The notes under the pieces are model-generated. The model was not told the origin of the DNA. It ran no database searches and saw only the letters and a program-made list of their open reading frames with translations. The position numbers were made by a program, and so were the translations under genes. Below are positions 25,612-33,502 of a stretch of 64,000 nt of DNA, one piece after another; position 1 is the stretch's first letter, and every line of letters starts with the position of its first letter. This DNA comes from Streptomyces sp. VRA16 Mangrove soil (GTDB taxonomy: Bacteria > Actinomycetota > Actinomycetes > Streptomycetales > Streptomycetaceae), in the NCBI RefSeq assembly GCF_017377775.1, contig NZ_JAFVLN010000001.1, positions 1,271,183 to 1,335,182 of the forward strand. The letters are read 5' to 3'.

Positions 25612-26199
25612 ATGAGCCGGAAGACAAAAGAGGGCAGCACGTCCGAGGCCCGAGCGCGGCTGCTCGGGACGGCGGTCAGGATTTTCTACGCGGAGGGGAT
25701 CCACTCCGTCGGCGTCGACCGGATCATCGAGGAAGCGCAGGTGACCCGGGCCACCCTGTATCGCCACTTCTCCGGCAAGGAAGATCTCGTCCTCGCCTAC
25801 CTCCACCAGGCCGACCAGGGCGTCAGAGCGCAACTGGCGAGCGCCCAGGAGGGTGCTCGGAGCCCGGACGGCAAGGTGCGCGCGGTCGGCCGCGCCATCG
25901 CGGAGGGCATCCGGTCGGAGGGCTTCCGCGGCTGCGCCTTCCTCAACGCCGCAGCCGAGTACCCCGATCCGGCACATCCGATCCACCAGGCCGTTCTCGC
26001 TCACCGGAAGTGGTTCCTCGACATGGTCACGGACCTGCTGGCGCAGGTCGGCGACGCGCCCGCCGAGGCGGCGGGGCGGCACTTCGTCATGCTCCGGGAC
26101 GGAGCCATGGCCGCGGGATGCCTTTCCGATGCCGGACTGGTCACCGAGACGTTCCTGGAGGGCGTCGAAGGGATCCTGCAGGCGCGTTCGGCAAGCTGA
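25612..26199 (+). CDS. TetR family transcriptional regulator
   Basis: A 195-residue repressor. Residues about 10-60 are the helix-turn-helix (EARARLLGTAVRIFYAEG, VDRIIEEAQVTRATLYRHFSGKEDLVLAYL). The C-terminal domain has the TetR_C_16-like FRGCAFLNAAAEYPDPAHP with a Cys that could sense electrophiles, as in the AcrR/NemR group. ATG 25612 is preferred to 25603. It is divergent from the membrane-protein gene across an intergenic region with a perfect inverted operator, so it is probably autoregulated. Confidence 0.9.
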   Translation: MSRKTKEGSTSEARARLLGTAVRIFYAEGIHSVGVDRIIEEAQVTRATLYRHFSGKEDLVLAYLHQADQGVRAQLASAQEGARSPDGKVRAVGRAIAEGIRSEGFRGCAFLNAAAEYPDPAHPIHQAVLAHRKWFLDMVTDLLAQVGDAPAEAAGRHFVMLRDGAMAAGCLSDAGLVTETFLEGVEGILQARSAS

Positions 26200-26345
26200 A
26201 CGGACACCTGAGGCGCAGCTCGCCGTCGCCTCGACACTCCTCGACTCGACAGGCCTGACGGGGGAGGCCATGGGCGAAGGCGGCGGGCACTGCGAGGAGT
26301 TGGGTGGCAGGGGGCGCTGGTGGGCGGCGTCGGCGGGACACCTGG

Positions 26346-26380
26346 CCGAGGTCCGCCCGGGTGGTGCGGGCGGACCTCGG
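26346..26380 (+). terminator. Perfect 14-bp hairpin upstream of the GH43 gene
   Basis: CCGAGGTCCGCCCG pairs with CGGGCGGACCTCGG around a 7-nt loop and is followed by TGCCTATTT. It probably ends the tetR transcript. An AT-rich stretch (26381-26430) with ATTTAAAT and TGGGCTAACCCA palindromes follows and is the likely promoter region of the next gene. Confidence 0.75.
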
Positions 26381-26499
26381 TGCCTATTTAAATGAGTGTT
26401 GGGCTAACCCATTGAATAACTCCCGTTCCCTGATTAACGTCCGGCGCAGCCGCCCCCTCCGCGTACCTCTTTCACCCTCAAGGGATCGGACGAACCGCC

Positions 26500-28488
26500 T
26501 TGCTGCCACGCCCCTTCACGACGACGCCCGCCGGCGCCGGCACCAGCCGACGCTCCGTCCTGCGCGCCGCCGCCGGACTCGCCGCGCTGCCGCTCGTCGC
26601 CGCGCTGCCCGCCACCGACGCATCGGCGGCCTCGACCGATGCCGCACAAGGCACCGCCTTCACTCCCGGCGAGCCGTGGCGTGACACCGCGGGCAACGTC
26701 ATCCAGGCCCACGGCGGCCAGGTCGTCGCCGCCCAGGACAAGGACGGCGCCCGGATCTGGTACTGGTACGGCGAGGACCGCAGCAACGGCTACTACAACA
26801 GCCCCGGCGTGCACGTGTACTCCTCGCACGACCTGCGCAACTGGGCCGACGAGGGCCTCGCGCTGCGCGCGATGGAGTCGGCCGACCAGTTCGACAGCGA
26901 CACGTACTTCAGCACCCTGTACGCGGACTACGACGCCGATCAGCGCGCCGCCGTCTACCGTGACCTCGGCACGCACCAGGTCAGCACCAGCGTCAATCCG
27001 GCGATCATCGAGCGGCCCAAGGTCATCCGCAACGCCCGTACGGGCAAGTGGGTCATGTGGATCCACGCCGACGGGCCCTCCGCCTCCTCCAACGCCCAGT
27101 ACGCCAAGGCGCGGGCCGGTGTGGCGGTCGCGGACTCGCCGACCGGACCGTTCCGCTACATCGACAGCTACCGGCTGCACGTCGCCCCCGAGGGCGAGGA
27201 CAACTACTACCCGTCCAGCCCGGGCATGGCCCGCGACATGAACCTCTTCGTCGACGACGACGGGACGGCGTACATCATCTACTCCAGCGAGGAGAACTAC
27301 TCGCTGTTCGTCTCGCGTCTCGACGCCGACTACACCTACCTGGCCACCGCGCCCGAACAGGCCGTCAAGGGCGTCGACTTCACGCGCCCCTACATCGGCG
27401 CGCACCGCGAGGCCCCCGCCCTGTTCAAGTTCGACGGCACCTACTACCTGATCACCTCCGGTGCCACCGGCTGGGACCCCAACCCGGCCTCCTACGCCAC
27501 CGCGACGGACATCCTCGGAGAGTGGACCGATCACGGGAACCCGGCGACCGACACCGGCGCCTCGACCACGTACACGTCGCAGTCCACCTCCGTGATCCCG
27601 GTCGATCCGAAGGCCGGGAAGTACGTGTACATGGGAGACCGGTGGACCCCGTCCGACCTCGCGAACTCGCCCTACATATGGCTGCCGTTGAGGTTCGGCG
27701 AGGGCGACTCCATGACGCTGCCGTGGCTCGACAGCTGGACCCTGGAGGACGACCTCACGGCGCAGGCCCGCTACACCGTGGACGCGGAACTGCCCGCCCA
27801 CGTCTGGCTCGGCACCACCCCCGACCTGCCGAGCACGGTCGCGTACGTCTCCGGCGGCAGGCAGCGCGTCTCGCGGGTCACCTGGGACACCAGCGGACTC
27901 GTCCGGCCGGGGCTCTGCACCGTCACCGGCACACTCGTCGACTTCGCCGGGCGCACCTTCACACGCGACCTGCTCGTCGTGCCGAAGCGACTGCGGTACG
28001 CGGTGAACGCGGGCGGCAACACCACCGACGACTGGAACCGGATCGTCGCGGTGGCACGGCGCTCGGGCACCGTCCTCAACTCCGTACCGGAGCAGGCGCT
28101 CGGCGCGGACGCGACCACCGGCGCCACCTGGGGCTACACCGGCGAGGGCAGCAAGGCGCGCAGTGTCTCCGGCGGCGACATCTACACCACGCTGCGCTAC
28201 GCCGTCTCCGGGCGGACCCTCACGTACACGCTCGGCGGCCTCGACACCTCCCGCAGGTACACGGTGCACACCGGCTACTACGACCCGTGGCCGTGGGCGA
28301 ACCGTGCCGCACGGGTCACCGTGAACGGCACGGTCGTCGACGAGCAGCGACTGTTCACCGATGAGCCGGTCGCCGGCGCGTACACCGGGATCAGTCCGGA
28401 CGCGGACGGTGTCATCACGCTCGACGTGATCCCGACGCGGTCCCCAGACATCCAGTTGAGCTGGGTGATGGTGGCGGAGGAACGCTGA
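26500..28488 (+). CDS. Tat-exported five-bladed beta-propeller glycoside hydrolase (GH43-like)
   Basis: A 662-residue protein. Residues 1-45 are a Tat signal (TSRRSVLRAAAGLAALPLVA). Residues about 55-400 form a five-bladed propeller as in GH43 enzymes: GGQVVAAQDKDGARIWYWYGE, NPAIIERPKVIRNARTGKWVMW, ARDMNLFVDDDGTAYIIYSS, HREAPALFKFDGTYYLITSG. Acidic residues in these segments are consistent with the Asp base, pKa-modulator and Glu acid. The C-terminal 220 residues are beta-sandwich (Ig-like and carbohydrate-binding) modules. The TTG start lacks a strong ribosome site at normal spacing (AAGGGA is 14 nt away). The substrate is probably a plant or fungal polysaccharide; arabinan/galactan families are close. 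Confidence 0.85.
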   Translation: MLPRPFTTTPAGAGTSRRSVLRAAAGLAALPLVAALPATDASAASTDAAQGTAFTPGEPWRDTAGNVIQAHGGQVVAAQDKDGARIWYWYGEDRSNGYYNSPGVHVYSSHDLRNWADEGLALRAMESADQFDSDTYFSTLYADYDADQRAAVYRDLGTHQVSTSVNPAIIERPKVIRNARTGKWVMWIHADGPSASSNAQYAKARAGVAVADSPTGPFRYIDSYRLHVAPEGEDNYYPSSPGMARDMNLFVDDDGTAYIIYSSEENYSLFVSRLDADYTYLATAPEQAVKGVDFTRPYIGAHREAPALFKFDGTYYLITSGATGWDPNPASYATATDILGEWTDHGNPATDTGASTTYTSQSTSVIPVDPKAGKYVYMGDRWTPSDLANSPYIWLPLRFGEGDSMTLPWLDSWTLEDDLTAQARYTVDAELPAHVWLGTTPDLPSTVAYVSGGRQRVSRVTWDTSGLVRPGLCTVTGTLVDFAGRTFTRDLLVVPKRLRYAVNAGGNTTDDWNRIVAVARRSGTVLNSVPEQALGADATTGATWGYTGEGSKARSVSGGDIYTTLRYAVSGRTLTYTLGGLDTSRRYTVHTGYYDPWPWANRAARVTVNGTVVDEQRLFTDEPVAGAYTGISPDADGVITLDVIPTRSPDIQLSWVMVAEER

Positions 28489-28652
28489 ACCAGGCGGTGA
28501 GCGTGCCCGGTCGCCGTGCGCCGCGGACGCGGTGTTCGGCGACCGGGGGCGCGTACGCCTCCGGGCCATGCTGCGACGGCCCGGAGGATGCTGAGGTGCG
28601 CGGCGAGGCCGAGAAGCCCGTCGGGGAGTCGGCGGGCCCTTGTTGCAGCAGT

Positions 28653-29402
28653 ATGGCCACCATGCGTAGAGGAGCAGGAGAGGGGCTGCGCCGACTGTGG
28701 CCATGGCGCGGGCGCGACGAGGCAACGCGCTCTGAGATCAAGGCCGGCATCACCTCGTCCGGCGAGTCTCAGGACGCCCGCCCCTTCAGCAACGGCCCGC
28801 CCGGTCCTGCCGATGAGGTGCGAGCCGAAGCGGCGGGTGCCCGTGGGCCGCAGGTCAGCGGAGAGGGGGGCCGGGACGAGAGGACGCATCGACTGGCGAT
28901 GCCGTCGTACCGTCCGGCCGTCATGGTCTTCTCGACCACGGAACCGGGACACGTGCATCTGCGCTTCGTCGGCTTGAAAGGGCGCTCCTCGCGTCTCTAC
29001 CGACTGTCGGGCGACGGAACCCCTGTCGCCGCGCGGATTCCGCTGCCGGTGGGGAGCGACAAGGTCTCGTTCCGCGTGTTCACTGCCGGCATCCGGAACG
29101 CGTGGACGGCGGCTGCGTCGCCGCTGCGCGAAGTCCCGCGTTTCCATGAGGAGATCAGCGGGACCGGTTCGGACCTCGTGCATTATCGAGGCGGACCTGG
29201 TCCAGGCGTCCTGCACTATGCGGGCCCGAACCGGATCCAGTTGGAAGCGCTGGACGGCAGCCTCGTCTACCAGGGCCCGGTGGCAGAGAGCCGCGCCGGG
29301 GAGCACGTGTTCCAGTGGCCTGGGCGCGGCTACTACCAGGTGCGCTCCTCCGGGGCGTGGAGCCTGTCGATCGCGTACCCGCAGGCGGACCGTTGCGATT
29401 GA
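28653..29402 (+). CDS. Hypothetical protein, about 249 residues
   Basis: No family recognised. The N-terminal 90 residues are charged and probably disordered (RRGAGEGLRRLWPWRGRDEATR). The rest is beta-rich with regular alternation (VMVFSTTEPGHVHLRFVGL, VSFRVFTAGIRNAWTAAA, LVHYRGGPGPGVLHYAGPN, RAGEHVFQWPGRGYYQVRSS), suggesting one or two beta-sandwich domains. No signal peptide or membrane span is visible. ATG 28653 has no ribosome site; the true start may be the nearby ATG at 28662 or an upstream codon. It is a single gene. Confidence 0.6.
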   Translation: MATMRRGAGEGLRRLWPWRGRDEATRSEIKAGITSSGESQDARPFSNGPPGPADEVRAEAAGARGPQVSGEGGRDERTHRLAMPSYRPAVMVFSTTEPGHVHLRFVGLKGRSSRLYRLSGDGTPVAARIPLPVGSDKVSFRVFTAGIRNAWTAAASPLREVPRFHEEISGTGSDLVHYRGGPGPGVLHYAGPNRIQLEALDGSLVYQGPVAESRAGEHVFQWPGRGYYQVRSSGAWSLSIAYPQADRCD

Positions 29403-29523
29403 GCCTGCGCGTCGGGCCGATGAGTTGGCCCGTTGCGTGAAGTCTTTCCTGTGACAGCCCCGCCGCGCCGACGGATCGGGGAAGGCCGGATCCCCGTTGT
29501 CGCGGAGGAGAGATGAGGTCAGG

Positions 29524-29814
29524 ATGAACACTCCTGTTCGGCTGTACATGTCGTTGTCGCTGGACGGCTGTATCGCTGGTCCGGACGATCGGCCGGGGCA
29601 GGGGCCGGCCCCAGCACTTCTGCGAGCCGGGCAGGTGGACGAGAGGGAGATCCACCTGGTTCCGGTCCTTCTCGGGGACGGCCGACGGCTGTTCGATCAG
29701 CTGGGTGAGGAGCACATCGAACGCGACCTCGAACTCGACCTCGTCCGACGGCCCGAGGACCGGGACGTCACGCACCTCCGCTTCCGGGTGCACCGACCCG
29801 AGGAGGCAGCGTGA
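29524..29814 (+). pseudogene. Dihydrofolate reductase-like (RibD C-terminal) protein with internal deletion
   Basis: The 96-residue product begins RLYMSLSLDGCIAGPDDRPG, the first strand of RibD-type DHFR-family proteins, and jumps directly to ALLRAGQVDEREIHLVPVLL, their last third. Complete members are about 190 residues, so roughly 95 residues including the nucleotide-binding GG and the helix-rich middle are missing. The frame is kept, and the stop overlaps the start of the VOC gene (GTGA). Either a pseudogene from an in-frame deletion or a reduced protein; the former is more likely. Confidence 0.7.
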
Positions 29815-30224
29815 AGACGCTCTTCGTCTCCTACCGCGTCACCGACCTGGACCGCTCGCTCGGCTTCTACACCGCCTTGGGCTACGAAGAACTGGGCAGA
29901 GTCGAGGCCGGCGACGCGGCCCGGCTCGTGATCCTCAAGTTCCCCGGCGAACCGGCGGCCTCCCTCGAACTGGTCCACCGCCCCGGCGACGGACCGGTCG
30001 AGGTGGGCACCGGCTTCGACCACCTCGCGATCCAGGTGGAGGAAATCGCCACCACCCTGCAGGCACTGACCGATGCCGGTCTGGGCCCGGGACCTGTCCA
30101 GTACCCGGGCGGCGCGGACGGCCCGAAGACGTTGTGGCTCACGGACCCGGACGGGTACCGGATCGAGATGGTGGAGTGGCCGTCCGGACACTCCGACGGC
30201 ATCACTCCGGCAGACTTCGCGTGA
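29811..30224 (+). CDS. VOC superfamily protein (glyoxalase-like)
   Basis: A 137-residue vicinal-oxygen-chelate protein. It begins at GTG 29811, overlapping the previous stop. The two beta-alpha-beta-beta-beta modules are visible: TLFVSYRVTDLDRSLGFYTALGYEE with ARLVILKFPGE and SLELVHR, then FDHLAIQVEEI with KTLWLTDPDGYRIEMVEWP. Likely metal ligands are His (DHLAIQV) and Glu (YRIEMVE). Such proteins include glyoxalase I, dioxygenases and fosfomycin or bleomycin resistance proteins; the reaction here is not predictable. Translational coupling to the deleted DHFR-like ORF suggests the two were once partners. Confidence 0.85.
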   Translation: MKTLFVSYRVTDLDRSLGFYTALGYEELGRVEAGDAARLVILKFPGEPAASLELVHRPGDGPVEVGTGFDHLAIQVEEIATTLQALTDAGLGPGPVQYPGGADGPKTLWLTDPDGYRIEMVEWPSGHSDGITPADFA

Positions 30225-30281
30225 GACGCCGGGACCGGTCTGCGGAGCGCGAACTGTTGTCGTGGCGGTCACCGCGGTCGT

Positions 30282-30707
30282 TCAGCGCCGCGCCGCCATG
30301 ATGCTCTCCAGGTGAGCGATGAGATCACTGGCCGAGCCCAGATCCTTTGTGCCGTCCGTGACCAGCGTGTGGCCGTCGTGCCGCAGACGGTATGCGAAGC
30401 GGTCCCGGGCGTCCTCGGCGATGCTGCGCGCAGGCAGAGCGGTCATTTCCACCGCCTCGAGAAGCGCATCGAGCTTGGTCTTCTCCTGCGGCGTCAGGCC
30501 GCCGACCTGTCTGCGGTCCCCTTCGCGGCCGGTGAGGAACACCTCGTCGCCGGAGGTGATCTCCACCCCGTGCCGGACTCCGGCGAAGCCGCCGCTGACA
30601 GAGAGGCTCACGCCCTCATTCCCCTCGCCGGATTCGGCGGAGCCGCAGCCGACGAGCAGGAGGACGCCCGTAAGCAGGGCCGGCAGCAGTTTCGTCGGTG
30701 CGTTCAC
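30282..30707 (-). CDS. Small secreted lipoprotein of unknown function
   Basis: A 141-residue lipoprotein starting at GTG 30707 with GGGAG about 8 nt upstream. The lipobox is LLVGC with Cys21. The mature domain has VSLSVSGGFAGVRHGVEI, a DEVFLTGREGDRRQVG stretch, helical LTPQEKTKLDALLEAVE and FAYRLRHDGHTLVTDG, resembling small secreted Streptomyces proteins that Blast-type annotation calls protealysin-inhibitor-like. I cannot confirm that and leave the function open. It ends 58 bp beyond the convergent VOC gene. Confidence 0.75.
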   Translation of the reverse strand: MNAPTKLLPALLTGVLLLVGCGSAESGEGNEGVSLSVSGGFAGVRHGVEITSGDEVFLTGREGDRRQVGGLTPQEKTKLDALLEAVEMTALPARSIAEDARDRFAYRLRHDGHTLVTDGTKDLGSASDLIAHLESIMAARR

Positions 30708-30930
30708 GCTGTGCGCTCCCAGGGGTTCGCCGGGGTCTTCCGACGGACTCCGCGCCGAAAGGCGCTCGTCACGTCGTTCTCCAGGACCGGCCTGCCGCAC
30801 GACCATCCGCAGCCGATGGAGTGTCCACGATGCGGGAGGACCTCTTGACGCCGAAGTGGGCGGGCTCGACACTCACTGAGGAATCCTAGTGAAAAGGTAG
30901 GGAATCGTGAAGGGTGTCGAACAGGCCACC

Positions 30931-31020
30931 GTGTGCGCGACTCGCTCACCCCTCCTTCTCACCACGCGCCGTCACATCGACCTGCAACGTGTCTGCAGCG
31001 CGATCAGGTTCCAGGGCTGA
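30931..31020 (+). CDS. Putative leader peptide (29 residues) upstream of the GST gene
   Basis: A GTG-initiated 30-codon frame whose C-terminus reads TTRRHIDLQRVCSAIRFQG. The RRHIDLQRV-SA core is the hallmark of short actinobacterial leader peptides found before cysteine, sulfate and other sulfur genes. Such peptides are believed to act by ribosome attenuation when cysteine is scarce. It stops at TGA 31018-31020, 132 bp before the glutathione S-transferase gene. It is too short to be a normal enzyme and has no paralogous partner domain. Confidence 0.7.
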   Translation: MCATRSPLLLTTRRHIDLQRVCSAIRFQG

Positions 31021-31152
31021 GCGACGCCCGTCCCGCGCCGTTGACATCGCCCCTCCTGCGCGAACCGCCCGGCGCGCACTGATGAGCTCCGCTCCCTCCA
31101 CCCGATGACGTTCTTGCCGCGCGCAGGTCCGCGCCCACTCCAGGGGAGACTC

Positions 31153-32019
31153 ATGACCGTCACACCGCCGCCCGCCCGCACGGCCGCCCGGCCGCAGCGC
31201 GCCGCGTTCCGAGGACGTATCGGCAAAGATGCGCGCAGCGGCCACTACGCCGTACCCGGCCGCTATCGCCTGTATCTGTCGACCGCGTGTCCCGACGGAC
31301 TGCGTCTCGCCGTCGTCCACCGTCTGCTCGTTCTGGACAGCGCCTGTCCGGTCACCTTCCTGCCCGCCGTGCCCGACCGTTCCGAGGACGGCCACTCGGT
31401 GCTGCGCCCGCTCTACGAGGCCAGCATGCACCGGTACACCGGTCCGGCCATGGCGCCGGTGCTCAGCGACGACTGGTCCGGACGGATCGTCAGCACCGAC
31501 GTCCCGGGCATCATGCGCGACCTCGCCCACCGCTTCGGCGGCGACGGCCCCTCGCTCTACCCGTGCGGCGCCGAGCCGGAGATCGAAGCCGTCGAGCGGA
31601 TGTGCACGCAGGGCATCGAACGGGCCGCGCAGGACGCCGGATCGGCCGGCGCCGAACAGCCCGTGCGCGAAGCGGCGCTGGACACCCTGCTGGAAACGCT
31701 GGGTGCGCTGGAAGACCGGGTGGCCGGGCGGGCGTACCTGACGGGGGACGAAGTCACGGCCGCCGACGTCGAGTTGTGGGTCGCGCTGGTCCACCTGGAC
31801 ACCGTGCACCTCCACCACCTGGACGCCCGTGCCGCCCAGCGCATCGCCGACCACCCCGCACTGTGGGCCTACGCCCGCCGCCTGACCGCCCACCCGGGCT
31901 TCGGCGCCCACCTCGACCTCGACGGCATCGAGCGCGGCCACCACGCCCGCTGCCACGGCCTGGAGGCCGCCGGAGCAGCCGTCCGGATCCTGGACTGGGC
32001 GGCACACGCGGCGAGTTAG
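31153..32019 (+). CDS. Glutathione S-transferase family protein (Xi/glutathionyl-hydroquinone-reductase-like)
   Basis: A 288-residue protein. ATG 31153 follows AGGGGAG; the upstream frame is noncoding. The N-terminal thioredoxin-like region contains RYRLYLSTACPDGLRLAVVHRLLVLD, with the Cys-Pro active site of Xi-class GSTs that use a thiol to reduce glutathionyl-hydroquinones or related adducts. The C-terminal all-helical domain has AYLTGDEVTAADVELWVALVHLD, the usual GST_C signature. Streptomycetes use mycothiol rather than glutathione, so a mycothiol or other thiol adduct is the likely substrate. It lies between two leader-peptide/riboswitch modules, placing it in the sulfur locus. Confidence 0.85.
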   Translation: MTVTPPPARTAARPQRAAFRGRIGKDARSGHYAVPGRYRLYLSTACPDGLRLAVVHRLLVLDSACPVTFLPAVPDRSEDGHSVLRPLYEASMHRYTGPAMAPVLSDDWSGRIVSTDVPGIMRDLAHRFGGDGPSLYPCGAEPEIEAVERMCTQGIERAAQDAGSAGAEQPVREAALDTLLETLGALEDRVAGRAYLTGDEVTAADVELWVALVHLDTVHLHHLDARAAQRIADHPALWAYARRLTAHPGFGAHLDLDGIERGHHARCHGLEAAGAAVRILDWAAHAAS

Positions 32020-32042
32020 CGGTTCCACCTGACGGACGGACG

Positions 32043-32072
32043 TTGACATTCGTTCGGATCATTGTCTTAACT
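32043..32072 (+). promoter_or_regulatory. Promoter of the riboswitch-controlled sulfur operon
   Basis: TTGACA at 32043-32048 and TTAACT at 32067-32072 are separated by 18 bp, giving a good vegetative promoter. Transcription would begin just before the SAM-IV aptamer at 32085. Confidence 0.65.
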
Positions 32073-32084
32073 ACGGACCAGAAC

Positions 32085-32195
32085 GGTCATGAGTGTCAGC
32101 GACAAGCCCTGGCTGGCTGACTGGCAACCCTCCCAGCGCGGTGGGGTGCCCCAGGTGACGACCCGACCGATGAAGTTTCGGTAAGCGCGAGGCCC
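32085..32195 (+). promoter_or_regulatory. SAM-IV riboswitch
   Basis: The sequence matches the SAM-IV aptamer of Actinomycetales in order: P1 strand GGTCATGAG, TGTCAGCGACAAGCCC, GGCTGGCTGACTGGCAACCC, CGCGGTGGGGTGCCCCAGG, then TGACGACC pairing back to the start, and a 3' pseudoknot region with GGTAAGCGCG. P1 and the GGCAACCC and GGTGGGGTGCC core segments, which form the ligand pocket, are intact. SAM-IV binds S-adenosylmethionine and normally turns off sulfur-acquisition genes when SAM is plentiful. It lies 327 bp before the ABC transporter permease, with a leader peptide in between. Confidence 0.9.
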
Positions 32196-32223
32196 ACAGG
32201 GCCGGAACAGTGACGGTGACGCC

Positions 32224-32373
32224 ATGTACGCAGCTCCCAGGACGGCCACGCGCCGCTCCCCGGGCTGCGTACGCGCGTCGGCGAACCTCCTCGTCGCCGA
32301 TCGCACCGTCGATCTGCTCCGCGTGAACAGCGCACTGTGTACCGCACCGGGCTGTGCCCGCTGCCGGGGCTGA
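32224..32373 (+). CDS. Putative leader peptide (49 residues) between riboswitch and ABC operon
   Basis: ATG 32224 opens a 50-codon frame. Its end reads RTVDLLRVNSALCTAPGCAR then CRG, the same (H/T)(I/V)DLxRVxSA signature as the leader peptide at 30931, with three Cys codons in its last twelve. It lies 28 bp after the SAM-IV element and 148 bp before the permease start. Cysteine-rich leader peptides of this kind can stall ribosomes when charged tRNA-Cys is low. The N-terminal Arg-rich part (RTATRRSPG) is longer than in typical members, so the true start may be internal. Confidence 0.7.
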   Translation: MYAAPRTATRRSPGCVRASANLLVADRTVDLLRVNSALCTAPGCARCRG

Positions 32374-32521
32374 CACCCCCCCCCGCAGCACCCGCCTCCC
32401 CTGACGAACACCGCCCATGCGGTGTGCCGTCGCCTTCCCAGCCCCCGGTACCTCGCCGTCGTGCGCACGCCGCCGCATGCAGCCGTGCCTCCGGGGTGAT
32501 CCCACCCAGCCGGAGCCCACC

Positions 32522-33502
32522 ATGAGTGAACCCCCAGGCGCCACCGTCACCCTGCCCGTGACGCCGGTAGCCGACGAACCGTCAAACACTTTGCGCCCTC
32601 AGCGAGTTCAGCCACTACGGCGTCCCGGACGCTGGATCGCCACCGCGGTCGTCCTGGTCCTGGCCGCCCAGTTCGTACACGGCCTGATCTCCAACCCCTT
32701 CTACCAGTGGGACCGCTTCGGCTACTGGTTCCTGCGGCCGACCATCCTCGACGGGCTGCTCATCACTCTCGAAGTCACCGTCTACAGTGCCGTGTTGGGG
32801 CTGATAGGCGGCATCCTGCTCGCCCTGGCCCGGCTCTCGAAGAGCCCGGTGCTGCGCGCGGTCAGCTGGACCTACGTCTGGGCGCTGCGCTCCGTCCCGC
32901 TCATCGTGGTGCTGATCTTCCTCTACAACTTCAGTGCGCTGTACAAGACGTTGAGCGTCGGAGTCCCCTTCGGCCCCGCCTTCTTCTCCTTCGACGAGTC
33001 GAAACTCGCCACCGACATGGCCATCGCGGTCGTCGGCCTCAGCCTTCACGAGGCCGCCTACGCCGCCGAGGTCGTCCGGGGCGGCATCCTCTCCGTGGAC
33101 CAGGGGCAGCACGAGGCCGCCTCGGCGCTCGGGCTGCCCAAGGGCTACCAGTTCCGGAAGATCGTCTTTCCGCAGGCGCTGCGCTCGATCGTCCCGAACT
33201 ACGTCAACCAGCTGATCGGCCTGATCAAGGGCACCTCCCTGGTCTTCTACGTCTCGCTGCTCGATCTGTTCGGCGCCGCGCAGACCATGGGCTCCACCTA
33301 CCCGGGCGACATCGTGCCGCTGCTGCTGGTCGTCACCGTCTGGTACCTGATCCTGACCAGCGTGGTCTCCGTCATCCAGTTCTACGTCGAGCGCCACTAC
33401 GCCCGCGGTGCCACCCGCAGTCTGCCGCCGACACCACTGCAGAAGCTCCGTGCCGGCCTCGCCGGCCTGCGGGCCCGCATCCGCGAGGAGACAGCCGCAT
33501 GA
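32522..33502 (+). CDS. Polar amino acid ABC transporter permease
   Basis: A 326-residue permease of the HisMQ/GlnP type with about five core transmembrane helices (LDGLLITLEVTVYSAVLGLIG, LRSVPLIVVLIFLYNF, TDMAIAVVGLSLHEAAYAAE, LVFYVSLLDLFG, IVPLLLVVTVWYLILTSV). The EAA loop, which contacts the ATPase, reads QHEAASALGLPKGYQFRKIV followed by FPQALRS. ATG 32522 lies in context CCACC, with no strong ribosome site, so translation may depend on upstream leader translation. It starts the operon permease-ATPase-binding protein, regulated by SAM-IV and a leader peptide. Confidence 0.92.
   Translation: MSEPPGATVTLPVTPVADEPSNTLRPQRVQPLRRPGRWIATAVVLVLAAQFVHGLISNPFYQWDRFGYWFLRPTILDGLLITLEVTVYSAVLGLIGGILLALARLSKSPVLRAVSWTYVWALRSVPLIVVLIFLYNFSALYKTLSVGVPFGPAFFSFDESKLATDMAIAVVGLSLHEAAYAAEVVRGGILSVDQGQHEAASALGLPKGYQFRKIVFPQALRSIVPNYVNQLIGLIKGTSLVFYVSLLDLFGAAQTMGSTYPGDIVPLLLVVTVWYLILTSVVSVIQFYVERHYARGATRSLPPTPLQKLRAGLAGLRARIREETAA

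Noticed and set aside
26434..28725. A 763-codon minus-strand frame
   Set aside because: It is antisense to the GH43-like gene, whose Tat signal and propeller motifs are clear.
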